From Clavelina lepadiformis (taxonomy: Eukaryota; Chordata; Ascidiacea; Aplousobranchia; Clavelinidae), in the NCBI RefSeq assembly GCF_947623445.1, contig NC_135243.1, positions 24,684,479 to 24,748,478 of the forward strand: 64,000 nucleotides of DNA, written 5' to 3'. The notes under the pieces are model-generated. The model did no database searches, was not told where the DNA came from, and saw nothing but the letters and a program-made list of their open reading frames with translations. Positions 1 through 11,096 of the stretch are shown piece by piece. Position 1 is the first letter of the stretch; each line of letters starts with the position of its first letter. A program made the translations under genes and the position numbers.

Positions 1-2547
1 TGACTAGTTCTCATTATGACGTAACATGCTGGTTTAATAAACAATTTCCTTCTAAATTTCCAGCAATATTGGCTGATTTTGATTTTAAATTAATACATCG
101 CTTTGGATCAAAGCACTCCAATGCAGACGCACTTAGTAGAAGGCCACAGAGCAGCAAAACAAGTGATTCTAATAGCGTCGAAGTGAATCCTGAGAGGTAT
201 CCGTTTGAAGTTGAAGAAAACTTTGAAACCTGTAAGACCTCGACGGAAAGTGTTTTAAGTTTTGATCTTCGTGAGGGTTTTGGTTGGACTCCTGATCAAA
301 TTTCACAAGCTCAAAATTCCGACGAACATCTTTTCGTAGTACTAGGTTGGATTAGAGCCGGCGCAAGAACCCCTTTTAAGAAAATTAAGAAATTGAGCAG
401 AGTGGTTCGACATTACTGGTCTTTGTTTGGAGAGTTTTTTTTAGTACACCAGTGCTTGTACCGCAGTCTGGAAGACACCCTGGAAGGAAAACGCCTTCAG
501 TTACTGGTTCTTAAAAAAATGCGTCCGGGATTCCTGAAAAATTTACATGACGCATCACATGGAGGAGGACACATGGGTGTTGATAGAACAGCTGAAAAAG
601 ACCAAGACGATTTTACTGGCCCCGCTGGAAAACGGATGTCCGTGAGTATTGTGAGCGTTGCACACTCTGTGATTTACGTAAAGCTCCTTCTAGAACACAA
701 ACAGCGCCGTTGGTACTTTCCGATGAGTTGGTGCCGATGCAAAGAATAGAGATTGACGTCCTGGGAGGACTTCCTGTGACACATTCAGGAAACCGTTACA
801 TATTGGTATCCACTGATATGTACACTAACTACATGCCTGCTTAGTCAATGGCATCACAGACAGCCCAAAAACCGCATTTGTTCTATATCATAACTGGATG
901 ACGATTCATGGTGTTCCGAAGCGTATTCACAGCGACCGAGGAGGAAACTTTGAGAGCCAAATGTTTAAAGAGCTTATTGATCTTCTCGGCTGCATGAAAT
1001 CAAGAACCACAGCATACCACCCTTCTGGGAACGGAGCGGTTGAACCATCCTTTCCATCAAGAAGAATTATGTCCAGCACGATCCACTATCCTGGGATAAA
1101 TCTCTCTCCTCAATTTGTGCGACCCATAACGCCAGTCGACACGAAGAGACAGGTGTTTCTCCACATTTCCTTCTGACAGGACGAGAATTGAGGTTACCAG
1201 TAGGTTTGATGACTGGACAGCCTTCAATTTATCCATCTTCATCGTCAATGTTCGATTTACAAGACCGTATGCGGCTTGTCCACGAAGTCGTGAAAACGAG
1301 ACTCGACCAACGTCGGCAATCCATGAAAGAACGTTACGACAAGTCGGTATCGAGACAAGCAGAGTTTGAAGTAAGAGACAAGGCCATGCTGCGAAACACT
1401 GTCATATCAAAAGATAAAAAGCAAAAGTTTCACCTCCCTTATTCAGGCCACTCCGAAGTTGTTGAAACTTTTCTGCACGTAAATTATCTGATTCGCAATC
1501 ATGAACGGACGTTAAGAGTACATTTTAACAGGCTAAAGCTAAGCAGAGGAGACCGTCATACAGGGATGCCTTCCTACAGTCAAGCTAGTTGCCCAGAAGA
1601 TGTCCCCCAGCAATTGGACATGCCTTTGACTGGAGCTTAGTTTTTTAATAACCGATTAAATGCAAATCGCCACGAGAGTAACAATTTTAATAACGTTAGT
1701 ATAACTCCCGAAATAACGATCGACTTCGCCGAAGTCTACGTCTCTCTATTCGTTACCCAGACGTCGAAACGTATTAATTGTTTATTTGTGTGATGCTTAA
1801 TTTTTATGTTGTTGACTACTTTCCTATGATTTGCGTTTTATATACCACAGTTTCAAGTATGATGGTATTTTATTTCGGATCCGTTTATATACCGCTTGTT
1901 TTACAGTAGTTATCAATCTCACGTTTTTTTGTAGTGTTATTAGCATGAAGCGTGATTTGCAACCCACCGATGATTTTTATTGTGTTTGTGCTATTGTGTT
2001 GGTATAGTCCTGTTTACATTATCTGCATAGAAATGCTATACCTTTTTTCCGTTTCTTTTGGTTGATGTGATAATCATAATTTCTGTCATTAGCGCACCAT
2101 TTTGCTGTGTTTAAAGAATCGTTTTTGTAAACCTTTTTTATGTGGCCCACTATGGCATGCGTAATCGAAAATTTTCTTCAAAATTCACAACATCATCTGG
2201 GTAACAAAAGTAATGGCGGTTATATTGCGGTTTGTCGTTGTATTTACCTAATGCTTAGCTTATAACCAGTGATGTTAATTGATGTTCAGGCAATGTGGAA
2301 GCGAAATTTATTGGAGGGGGAGGAGTGTTAAGTTGTTTTCTGCTTGTGTTGACGTGCCTTTGTATTTTCTGCCTTCGCCGAGAAGCACTGAATTGTGGTT
2401 GCGCCTTGCCCGTTATCGAACGAGTGTCATTCTACCGATGCCTGTACTGCTGTGGAGACGTGCCCACTTTTTACCGTTTTTATGAAATACAATCTTATAG
2501 TTAACTGCAGGTTCCTTCGAACCAGCACTAGAAAAAGGCCGGTAACA
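1..2547 (+). mobile_element. Ty3/gypsy LTR retrotransposon fossil, right part
   Basis: Left end lies outside the window. In order I see the tail of an RNase H region near the left edge (HSNADALSRR motif), an integrase zinc-binding region and integrase core over roughly 0.5-1.1 kb (HSDRGGNF and TAYHPSGNG motifs, typical of Ty3/gypsy), an integrase C-terminal part to about 1.64 kb, a non-coding stretch, a purine-rich tract at 2311-2325 and a probable 3' LTR. No envelope-like ORF is visible. The element is clearly broken, with several breaks in the part seen. Age cannot be estimated from LTR divergence because only one LTR is present. It is inserted in the tandem-repeat array that follows. Confidence 0.9.
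2326..2547 (+). repeat. Probable 3' LTR of the gypsy-like fossil
   Basis: A 222-bp segment begins TGTTA directly after a polypurine tract and ends TAACA. Directly after position 2547 the sequence becomes homologous to array DNA near 8730 (shared ATTAACTTAAACAAAACAAC), so the right boundary is fixed by comparison with an uninterrupted copy. The left LTR is outside the window. Confidence 0.65.
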
Positions 2548-2605
2548 AAAGTATTAACTTAAACAAAACAACGTCCCGGCTTTTACAAAATATTTATAAA
2601 TCTGT

Positions 2606-2675
2606 GCCAGCTTCTACAGCTGCTGTGTAATGATTAATCAATATTTTTTTCGCAAACGTCTCTGTAGAAGTTGGC
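2606..2675. repeat. Inverted repeat (14-bp arms) in the array
   Basis: Arms at 2606-2619 and 2662-2675 (GCCAGCTTCTACAG against GCCAACTTCTACAG read on the other strand) pair at 13 of 14 positions around a loop of about 42 nt. A related copy with a shorter stem lies near 8790-8860. Function unknown; it could be a decayed MITE or a hairpin. Confidence 0.5.
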
Positions 2676-2778
2676 GTAGGATGGTTAAAATGTAATAAAG
2701 TGGTTATATTTTATATAATCCCTCAAATCAGGAACTTCTCTTTAAAATTCATTTCATTGAGAAATTGTCATTTTTTAG

Positions 2779-2846
2779 CAAGACCAGTAGACATGGAGCT
2801 AGAGGAAAGATTACGCAAGGAGGCAATAGCAGAATGGTTTACCTAG
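2779..2846 (+). pseudogene. Orphan last exon of an alpha gene (copy 0)
   Basis: After a TTTTTTAG acceptor the sequence reads ARPVDMELEERLRKEAIAEW followed by F-T-stop. It is homologous to the last exons at 5296 and 7782. No membrane exon lies upstream; that side is occupied by the LTR element, so this looks like a gene remnant. The exon itself is open and has changed only by substitutions. Confidence 0.65.
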
Positions 2847-3913
2847 TGACGATTAATTATCTTTACTTTAATTGCGTTGCTGGAGAATACTTTATTTGTG
2901 ATGCGTTTAAATTTCTGCACCATATTGTTCCTATAGAGTATAGACTAATCATTTCAAATATATTCGATGTTTTACAACCATGTGATGAAGCACTAGAGCG
3001 TACTTTCCAATCCTATCCCCGTTTCAATAAGAACTTTACATAATATAAAGTTTCGTATATTGCGACATTTGTTTCTGCCTGTTTATACCTTGTTAACCTT
3101 CTGTAATTAATGAAGAAGAATTAGTTGAACAAATCTATAAGCGCTGGTGGAAATAAATGAACCTGCAGGAAAGTTGCAGGTTGCCCAATGTATGAAGTGT
3201 TTAAGCAGCAGACTGGTTGGTGAAGTTGAAGCCGGTGTCAATGCCATGTATGTAATTACTAGTCTTACACAAAACCACAAATAGACCATTTTCTACTTGT
3301 ATGCGCATCTGGATATGGCTTTGCGCCGCTGTTTATTACAATATGTAAATATATCTGCAGTCGTGTAATATTCGTTGTTATTTTTCAGCGTGTTGTCAAT
3401 AAAAAACTTAAATCAAGTTTGACGATTTTTCATTCACTGCTTTGAAAAAAGGTGTTTACGGTCCTATTCTGATTGCATTTTTTGTCTAATATTTATTTGT
3501 CGTTTAATCTCACAAACTATAATTAACGTGTTAAGAATTATTTTTTTGAAAAGAAAAAAAATGCGCAACTTTCCACAAAATGTTAAGAAATCTGTTTTTT
3601 GTTGCTTTCTTCGATCAACGATTCTATTCTTGGTTAATAGGCCTACCGATATTTTATTTTGCAAAGATCTCTACAAAAAGTATTGTAGTTCGGATTAAAC
3701 TTGGGTAAAACTTCGGTTTCGGGTAAAACGGTTTCGGAAAGAACTTTTTCGCAAATGGCGGTCGTTGATTTTCCTTACCTGGCTTACAGACTGTATCATG
3801 CCTATGTTGAAATATCATCATTGGAATGTTCACCGACGAACGTTAAGGTTTAAGAAAATTAATCTAATTTTATTTAAGTTGATTTATTTTTCTTTAAATT
3901 TATTTAAGATTCT

Positions 3914-4105
3914 TTACTTAAAGAATAATTTAACTCCAAAAATTAGTTGCAATACAGTCGTTATATAATGTGTATACGCAAGAAAACGTTCCACGTGTAA
4001 ACGCAAAAGCCAACACACATCTTCAATTAAATGTACAAGATCTTTCACAAATAATCTGCGTTTTGTTTTTATTTCTTGGAGCATAAATTCCACGCGAACA
4101 CTCAT
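3914..4105 (-). pseudogene. Short antisense remnant of the repeated element-like ORF
   Basis: The minus strand holds the piece MSVRVEFMLQEIKTKRRL, matching the same segment in the longer copies at 14-15, 19-20, 23-24 and 27-28 kb. The second alpha unit carries it at 6397-6591, and a weaker trace lies near 10570-10700. It shows that alpha and beta units share an ancestral layout. Confidence 0.6.
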
Positions 4106-4593
4106 CGCGCGTTGATTACTTCTGCCCTTTCTTAATTTACTTCAATACCAACCACACGGCAACCAAAGCAAATATTGTACAGCTAGTCGGCTGGAAGAAG
4201 GTGTGTTGGTGTTTTTAATCGGCATTTTTTAAATGTTTACAGTTTTATGGTTAAATTATTTGAACAGTCATTTGTGATACAAACCGTAGGAATAGAACGA
4301 TTAGTTTCAATCTTTAAAATTAGTTCGCTGCAAAACAGCGTCAGAAGTTACCAAAACAGTAAAATTCAAAAAATATAGTTTTTGAATTTAAATTGCTGGT
4401 AAACTGGTCATGTAGACATTTCTAAGTTTCTTTAAGAGTTGTTGTTAAAAGCTGAAATTTAAGATTTAGCTTTGAGTGTTTTCTTGATTTCAGTGCAATA
4501 GTTTGGTCTGACGCAAATAGGTAAGTGCCAAATATAAACCTTTTAAGAAACGCAAACATTCATGTAAATATATTTTTTAGTTATCATGAGAAA

Positions 4594-5363
4594 ATGATAA
4601 ATGAAAAAGTTCAAATCGATCAAGGATTTGTGGCCGAGTACCAGGTCGTGTTTGAACTTGAACATAACTTAAGTTAGAATTCATTTTTAAAATATCGATG
4701 GAAACAATTTTCGAATTGATGTTCAAATCACCTTCGACTCATTTTAATGTTCAATTCAAGATTACGTCAGTATTTTCTGAAAACTATCTAATCTAAGCAA
4801 GGCATTAAAATTCAGTATTGTTTGAGCTTTGGGCTGATTTCGACCTCAAACAAAGAAGTGTTTTTTTTGTTTAAAATTGACGCTTTTCTATTAAAATGAA
4901 ATTTATATCGACGCACAAGTACTTTGCATTACAGTTCCCATCGCAGAGTTGAACAGTTTGAACAAAGACATGGGGGACTTGGCTTACGGAATACCTGTGC
5001 TGTATATCCTTGCGTCTGTTGTTGTAGCTTTTTGCCTGCTGCTATGTAAGTTCAATCCGTGCTCAGAGAAAAGTTCACCGCGAAAAATTGGTCGACCCAC
5101 AGGAGGTGTTTAACTTTTACTATTAAAAGCTGAAAAAGTTTATTATAAGATGGTACACCTAGGTTCCATATTAAAATGTCTGATTAAAGTATATTCTAGA
5201 TTTAAAAAGTTGGTTAATTTACGAAGTAACCAGAATCCCTTAAATCAGGAACTTCTCTTTAAAATTCATTTCATTAAGAAATTGTCATTTTTTAGCAAGA
5301 CCAGTAGACGAGGAGCTGCGGACAAAACTTCAAAAAGATGCAATAGCAGAATGGTTTAACTAG
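4594..5363 (+). CDS. Alpha-family small single-pass membrane protein, copy 1
   Basis: Model: exon 4594-4672 (ATG shortly after a TTTTTTAG acceptor at 4580), exon 4935-5105, exon 5296-5363, all joined in phase 1; about 105 residues. A probable 5' UTR exon ends at 4520 before GTAAGT. The middle exon carries one hydrophobic helix (GIPVLYILASVVVAFCLLLC) followed by KFNPC and a basic stretch, which predicts a cytoplasmic C-terminus. The last exon is short and charged, ending IAEWFN-stop. There is no obvious signal peptide before the helix, so a reverse signal-anchor topology is likely. The family is not recognised. The membrane and last exons are well supported because they recur in copies; the first exon and its donor (A then GTTAGA) are weak. 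Confidence 0.55.
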
Positions 5364-6396
5364 TGACGATTAATTATCTTTACTTTAATTGCGTTGCTGG
5401 AGAATACTTTATTTGTAAAACGTTCGAATTTATGCACCATATTGTTGCTATAGACTAATCATTTCAAATATATTCGATTTTTTACAACCACCTGATGAAG
5501 CACTAGAGCGTACTTTCCAATCCAATCCCCCTTTCAATAAGAACTTTACATAATATAAAGTTTCGTATATTGCGACATTTATTTCTGCCTGTTTATACCT
5601 TGTGTACCTTTTGTAATTAATGAAGAAGAATTAGTTGAACATAAATCTTTAAGCGCTGGTGTGGATATAAATGAACTTGCAGGAAAGTTGCAGGTTGTCC
5701 AATGTATGAAGTGTTTAAGCAGCAGCCTGGTTGGTGAAGTTGAAGCCGGTGTCAATGCCATGTATGTAATTACTAGTCTTACACAAAACAACAAATAGAC
5801 CATTTTCTACTTGTATGCGCATCTGGATATAGCTTTGCGCCGCTGTTTATTACAATATGTAAATATATCTGCAGTCGTGTATTAGTCGTTGGTATTTTTC
5901 AGCGTGTTGTCAATAAAAAACTTAAATCAAGTTTGACGATTTTTCATTCACTGCTTTGAAAAAAGGTGTTTACGGTCCTATTCTGATTGCATTTTTTGTC
6001 TAATATTTATTTGTCGTTCAATCTCACAAACTATAATTAACGTGTTAAGAATTATTTTTTTGAAAAGAAAAAAAATGCGCAACTTTCCACAAAATGTTAA
6101 GAAATCTGTTTTTTGTTGCTTTCTTCGATCAACGATTCTATTCTTGGTTAATAGGCCTACCGATATTTTATTTTGCAAAGATCTCTACAAAAAGTATTTG
6201 TAGTTCGGATTAAACTTGGGTAAAACTTCGGTTTCGGGTAAACCGATTTCGGTAACCTCTTTTTCGCAAATGGCGGTCGTTGATTTTCCTTACCTGGCTT
6301 ACAGACTGTATCATGCCTATGTTGAAATATCATCATTGGAATGTTCACCGACGAACGTTAAGGTTTAAGAAAATCTTTAAATTTATTTAAGATTCT

Positions 6397-6591
6397 TTAC
6401 TTAAAGAATAATTTAACTCCAAAAATTAGTTGCAATACAGTCGTTATAAAATGTGTATACGCAAGAAAACGTTCCACGTGTAAACGCAAAAGCCAACACA
6501 CATCTTCAATTAAATGTACAAGATCTTTCACAAATAATAATCTGCGTTTTGTTTTTATTTCTTGGAGCATAAATTCCACGCGAACACTCAT
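6397..6591 (-). pseudogene. Short antisense remnant of the element-like ORF (second alpha unit)
   Basis: Near-copy of the remnant at 3914-4105, in the same place of the next 2486-bp unit and in the same orientation. It lies upstream of the copy-2 alpha gene, just as longer versions lie upstream of the beta genes. Confidence 0.6.
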
Positions 6592-7079
6592 CGCGCGTTG
6601 ATTACTTCTGCCCTTTCTTAATTTACTTCAATACCAACCACACGGCAACCAAAGCAAATATTGCACAGCTAGTCGGCTGGAAGAAGGTGTGTTGGTGTTT
6701 TTAATCGACATTTTTTAAATGCTTACAGTTTTATGGTTAAATTATTTGAACAGTCATTTGTGATACAAACCGTAGGAATAGAACGATTAGTTTCAATCTT
6801 TAAAATTAGTTCGCTGCAAAACAGCGTCAGAAGTTACCAAAACAGTAAAATTCAAAAAATATAATTTTTGAATTTAAATTGCTGGTAAACTGGTCATGTA
6901 GACATTTCTAAGTTTCTTTAAGAGTTGTTGTTAAAAGCTGAAATTTAAGATTTAGCTTTGAGTGTTTTCTTGATTTCATTGCAATAGTTTGGTCTGACGC
7001 AAATAGGTAAGTGCCAAATATAAACCTTTTAAGAAACGCAAACATTCATGTAAATATATTTTCTAGTTATCATGAGAAA

Positions 7080-7849
7080 ATGATAAATGAAAAAGTTCAA
7101 ATCGATCAAGGATTTGTGGCCGAGTACCAGGTCGTGTTTGAACTTGAACATAACTTAAGTTAGAATTCATTTTTAAAATATCGATGGAAACAATTTTCTA
7201 ATTGATGTTCAAATCACCTTCGACTCATTTTAATGTTCAATTCAAGATTACGTCAGTATTTTCTGAAAACTATCTAATCTAAGCAAGGCATTAAAATTCA
7301 GTGTTGTTTGAGCTTTGGGCTGATTTCGACCTCAAACAAAGAAGTGTTTTTTTTGTTTAAAATTGACGCTTTTCTATTAAAATGAAATTTATATCGACGC
7401 ACAAGTACTTTGCATTACAGTTCCCATCGCAGAGTTGAACAGTTTGAACAAAGACATGGGGGACTTGGCTTACGGAATACCTGTGCTGTATATCCTTGCG
7501 TCTGTTGTTGTAGCTTTTTGCCTGCTGCTATGTAAGTTCAATCCGTGCTCAGAGAAAAGTTCACCGCGAAAAATTGGTCGACCCACAGGAGGTGTTTAAC
7601 TTTTACTATTAAAAGCTGAAAAAGTTTATTATAAGATGGTACACCTAGGTTCCATATTAAAATGTCTGATTAAAGTATATTCTAGATTTAAAAAGTTGGT
7701 TAATTTACGAAGTAACCAGAATCCCTTAAATCAGGAACTTCTCTTTAAAATTCATTTCATTAAGAAATTGTCATTTTTTAGCAAGACCAGTAGACGAGGA
7801 GCTGCGGACAAAACTTCAAAAAGATGCAATAGCAGAATGGTTTAACTAG
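7080..7849 (+). CDS. Alpha-family small single-pass membrane protein, copy 2
   Basis: Exact-offset copy (2486 bp) of the gene at 4594: exons 7080-7158, 7421-7591 and 7782-7849, all phase 1, about 105 residues. The membrane exon and last exon look identical to copy 1, so the duplication is recent or is kept uniform by gene conversion. Upstream intron sequence carries only scattered changes. The same doubt about the first coding exon applies. Function unknown; predicted single-pass membrane protein with a short charged cytoplasmic tail. Confidence 0.55.
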
Positions 7850-8944
7850 TGACGATTAATTATCTTTACTTTAATTGCGTTGCTGGAGAATACTTTATTT
7901 GTAAAACGTTTGAATTTCTGCACCATATTGTTGCTATAGACTAATCATTTCAAATATGTTCGATTTTTTACAACCACCTGATGAAGCACTAGAGCGTACT
8001 TTTCAATCCAATCCCCCTTTCAATAAGAACTTTACATAATATAAAGTTTCGTATATTGCGACATTTATTTCTGCCTGTTTATACCTTGTGTACCTTTTGT
8101 AATTAATGAAGAAGAATTAGTTGAACATAAATCTATAAGCGCTGGTGTGGATATAAATGAACTTGCAGGAAAGTTGCAGGTTGTCCAATGTATGACGTGT
8201 TTAAGCAGCAGCCTGGCTGGTGAAGTTGAAGCCGGTGTCAATGCCATGTATGTAATTACTAGTCTTACACAAAACCACAAATAGACCATTTTCTACTTGT
8301 CTGTGCATCTGGATATGGCTTTGCACCGCTTTTCATTACAATATGTAAATATATCTGCAGTCGTGTATTAGTCGTTGGTATTTTTCAGCGTGTTGTCAAT
8401 AAAAAACTTAAATCAAGTTTGGAGATTTTTCATTCAATGTTTTAATAAGAAGAGTTATTTACGGTTTTATTCTGATTGCGTTTTTGTTGATTTTCCTTAC
8501 CTGGCCTTCAGGCTGTATCATGCCTATGTTGAAATAACATCATGGAAATGTTCACCGACGAACGTTAAGGTTAAAGAAGATTAATCTAATTTTATTTGAG
8601 TTGATTTATTTATATACAAATTTATTTAAGATTCTTTACTTAAATTTAATTTAAGTTTAACAACATTTGGTTCGTTACAACGACGCATCCGATCGTTCCG
8701 AAAAGACCGACGCTGAGTTGATTGAAATTATTAACTTAAACAAAACAACGTCCCAGCTTTTTACAAAATATTTATAAATCTTTGCGAGCTTCTACAACTG
8801 CTGTGTAATGAGCAATCACTTTTTCTTTCGCAAACGTCTCTGTAGAAGTTGGCGTAGGATGGTTAAAATGTAATAAGGTGGTTATTTCGCTGGAACGATC
8901 GCCACGGACACGACAACTTCAGAATCGAGTTTCTGTTATCTTAG

Positions 8945-9356
8945 TTTTTTATTATTATTATTATTATATTTATTATCCTTGCGACTGTCGTTACAGCCTT
9001 TTGCCTGCTGCTATGTAAGTTTAATCCATGCTCTGAAAATAGTCCACCAGAAGAAATTGTTCGACTCGAAGGAGGTATTTAACTTTTACTATAACAAGCT
9101 GAAAAATATTATTAAAAAGTTGATTGATTCAGATTGAAATTATAACTCTTACAGGTCCATTTAAAACGTTTCACTTAAGTATATTCTAGAATTAAAATGT
9201 TGGTTATTTTACCAAATAATCAGTTTTCCTTAAATCGTAGACTTCTTTTCAAATTTATTTTCATTGAAATATTGTCATTTTTCAGAAACAGATGAACAGC
9301 TAAATAGAAGATTAGGTGAAGAGGCGATGCAGGAATTGATAAACTTATATAAATAA
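8945..9356 (+). pseudogene. Diverged alpha-family gene, copy 3 (partial)
   Basis: The C-terminal half of the membrane exon is recognisable (ILATVVTAFCLLLCKFNPC, ending at 9074 before GTATTT), and the last exon 9286-9356 is open (starts ETDEQLNRRLGEEAMQE, ends NLYK-stop). In place of the N-terminal half of the membrane exon is an ATT microsatellite (8945-8975). The upstream acceptor is in the wrong phase relative to the helix and no first exon is seen. Either a decayed copy or one with a relocated 5' end. The last exon has diverged strongly from copies 1 and 2 while staying open, so the exon may once have been under selection. Confidence 0.5.
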
Positions 9357-9359
9357 TTA

Positions 9360-11096
9360 TCTTTACTTTAATCTCCTTGTTGATGGATACTTGATTTGTG
9401 ATGCGTCTAAATTTGTGCAGAACATTATTGCTTTAGAGTAATTATTTGAAATATGTTCGATTTTTTACCACCAAGTGATGAAACACCCGAGCTTTTCAAT
9501 AAACTTGGTTAAACTTTTAATTTGTTGTTTTGTTCCTGTTTTGCCAGTTTTGCCTCACCTGAACATTGTCTCAATAGCCTTGGCTTTTAAAAACGCTTTT
9601 GTGCTTCGTCGGTATCGTTTATGTTATAATAAAAGTCGTTACTCTTTTTCTCTTCTACACAAATTTTACTTCTCTTTAGGCTATTTTCGAATTCTAAAAC
9701 CAATTTTTGAAATTTGTTGAAACAAAGTTCATTTCAAAAATGAATAAAAAAACTTTTTCAAGACATTTTCATTGTTAAATTTATTTTTGTCAAGACGAAG
9801 AATCAAAATTCGAAATCTAATTTCATCAACTGTTGTGGTCTTAAGTCACTCTTAGCTGCCTGGTGCTGTAATGCTATGGATCCCCGTTTGAAAAAAATAT
9901 TCTTTTGCCAGAACATGCCTTCCTAAGCCAACCTTTGTCAAATAGAACGAGTAACATTAAATCGAACTGATTCAGTTCCATCTGGATCATTTTTGTCCGA
10001 TTTAAATGAATCTCTCGATATAAATTAAATCGTCCTGCTTTCCAGACCAGAACAAATTAGGATTTGAGCGTCCAGCATTGAAACATTTAGTTAAATTCAC
10101 TGAAAAGAGCTCGGTTTCCAAAGTTAATAACTTGTAAAGGGTAGTTTTGCGTTCAAAAAAACAACTTTGGTTTGTTTATTATAAAGAGGCGTTTAACTTT
10201 TCGGTTTGCACGTTGTCTAGCCTGGTGCATATGGTCGTGCCACTCCCACTCTGCTCTATGAGTATGACACAATAGACAGAAGCCTATTACATCACCACAA
10301 TGGCAATTTATACATTTTGTTTCGTCTATAAAATTGGAAATCTCCCTAAAACCAGGTTACATTGATTTTACTTAATTAATTTACCAAAGAATGTCGGTCG
10401 ACAATTGCTTAAAATTCCGATTTAATGTAAATGTTGGCTTGGGAAAGCGTGTTCTACTTATTGCTTTACAAACGGCTCTGCACGTAATACTATCTTACCC
10501 TGCAGGCTGAAAGAGAGATAGTTTTAAAATGTAGTTCCATGGAAATTGTTGTGCAGTGTATGTACATGCAAATATTAATCCAGACATAACGCAAAAGCCA
10601 GCACACGACGCCAAATCAATGTACAAGGTCTGTCACGAATAATTACCTGCGCCTTCGAGCATAAATTCCACGCCTTTCGTAAGACGCGTTGATTACTTGT
10701 GTGCTACAGAATGTATCTCACTTCCGACAACTCAACAAGAAAACAAACTGAAAGCTGGTTTGGAAGATGGTCCAACAGGGATTTCAAAATGTTTACAGTT
10801 TCATCAGCATTAGAAGTTACCAAAAAACTAAAAATCAAATAATATATGTTTCTAGGGTAAATTGCTTGTAAACTTGTCATGTAGACATTTCTAATTTTTT
10901 TAAGAGTTGTCATTAAAAGTTACTTCTTAGAGTTCAGCTGCTTTCATGTACATTTTCATCAGACTCAGATATATATTTTATGTGATAAAATTAAACGCAC
11001 TTGTTCATGGGTAACGTTTCGATTTTTCTTATATCGTAGCACGTTTTTCATTTACTTAATTACAAGGGTTAAGTGTTGTAAGATATAACTGCCCGC
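9360..11096. other. Spacer between alpha and beta arrays
   Basis: About 1.7 kb of AT-rich DNA with 3'-region similarity to alpha units on its left and a trace of the antisense element near 10570-10700. Apart from the cysteine-rich minus-strand ORF at 10153-10345 I see no convincing coding sequence. Confidence 0.5.
10153..10345 (-). other. Cysteine/histidine-rich exon-like ORF, unidentified
   Basis: Read on the minus strand after a TTTTAG acceptor-like site, an open frame of about 60 residues contains KCINCHCGDVIGFCLLCHTH and then WEWHDHMH, followed by a basic stretch and a stop. The C-x2-C-x-C...C-x2-C-x-H spacing suggests a zinc-binding module. No neighbouring exon in the same direction was found, so it may be the terminal exon of a lost gene or part of the antisense element family. 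Not assigned to a domain family. Confidence 0.35.

Larger units (their letters stand above)
2700..8650 (+). repeat. Tandem array of about 2.49-kb alpha units
   Basis: Two nearly identical units are offset by exactly 2486 bp (the TM exon at 4935 recurs at 7421, the last exon at 5296 recurs at 7782). A third, more diverged copy runs to about 9360, and a partial copy (last exon only) lies at the left. Each unit carries a small + strand gene, its 3' region and a short antisense remnant of the element-like ORF family (3914-4105, 6397-6591). Divergence rises towards the left and right ends, as expected for array expansion by unequal crossover. Confidence 0.85.

Noticed and set aside
4615-4660. Alternative start MKKFKSIKDLWPST for alpha genes
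   Set aside because: Its donor would be phase 2, which does not fit the phase-1 membrane exon.
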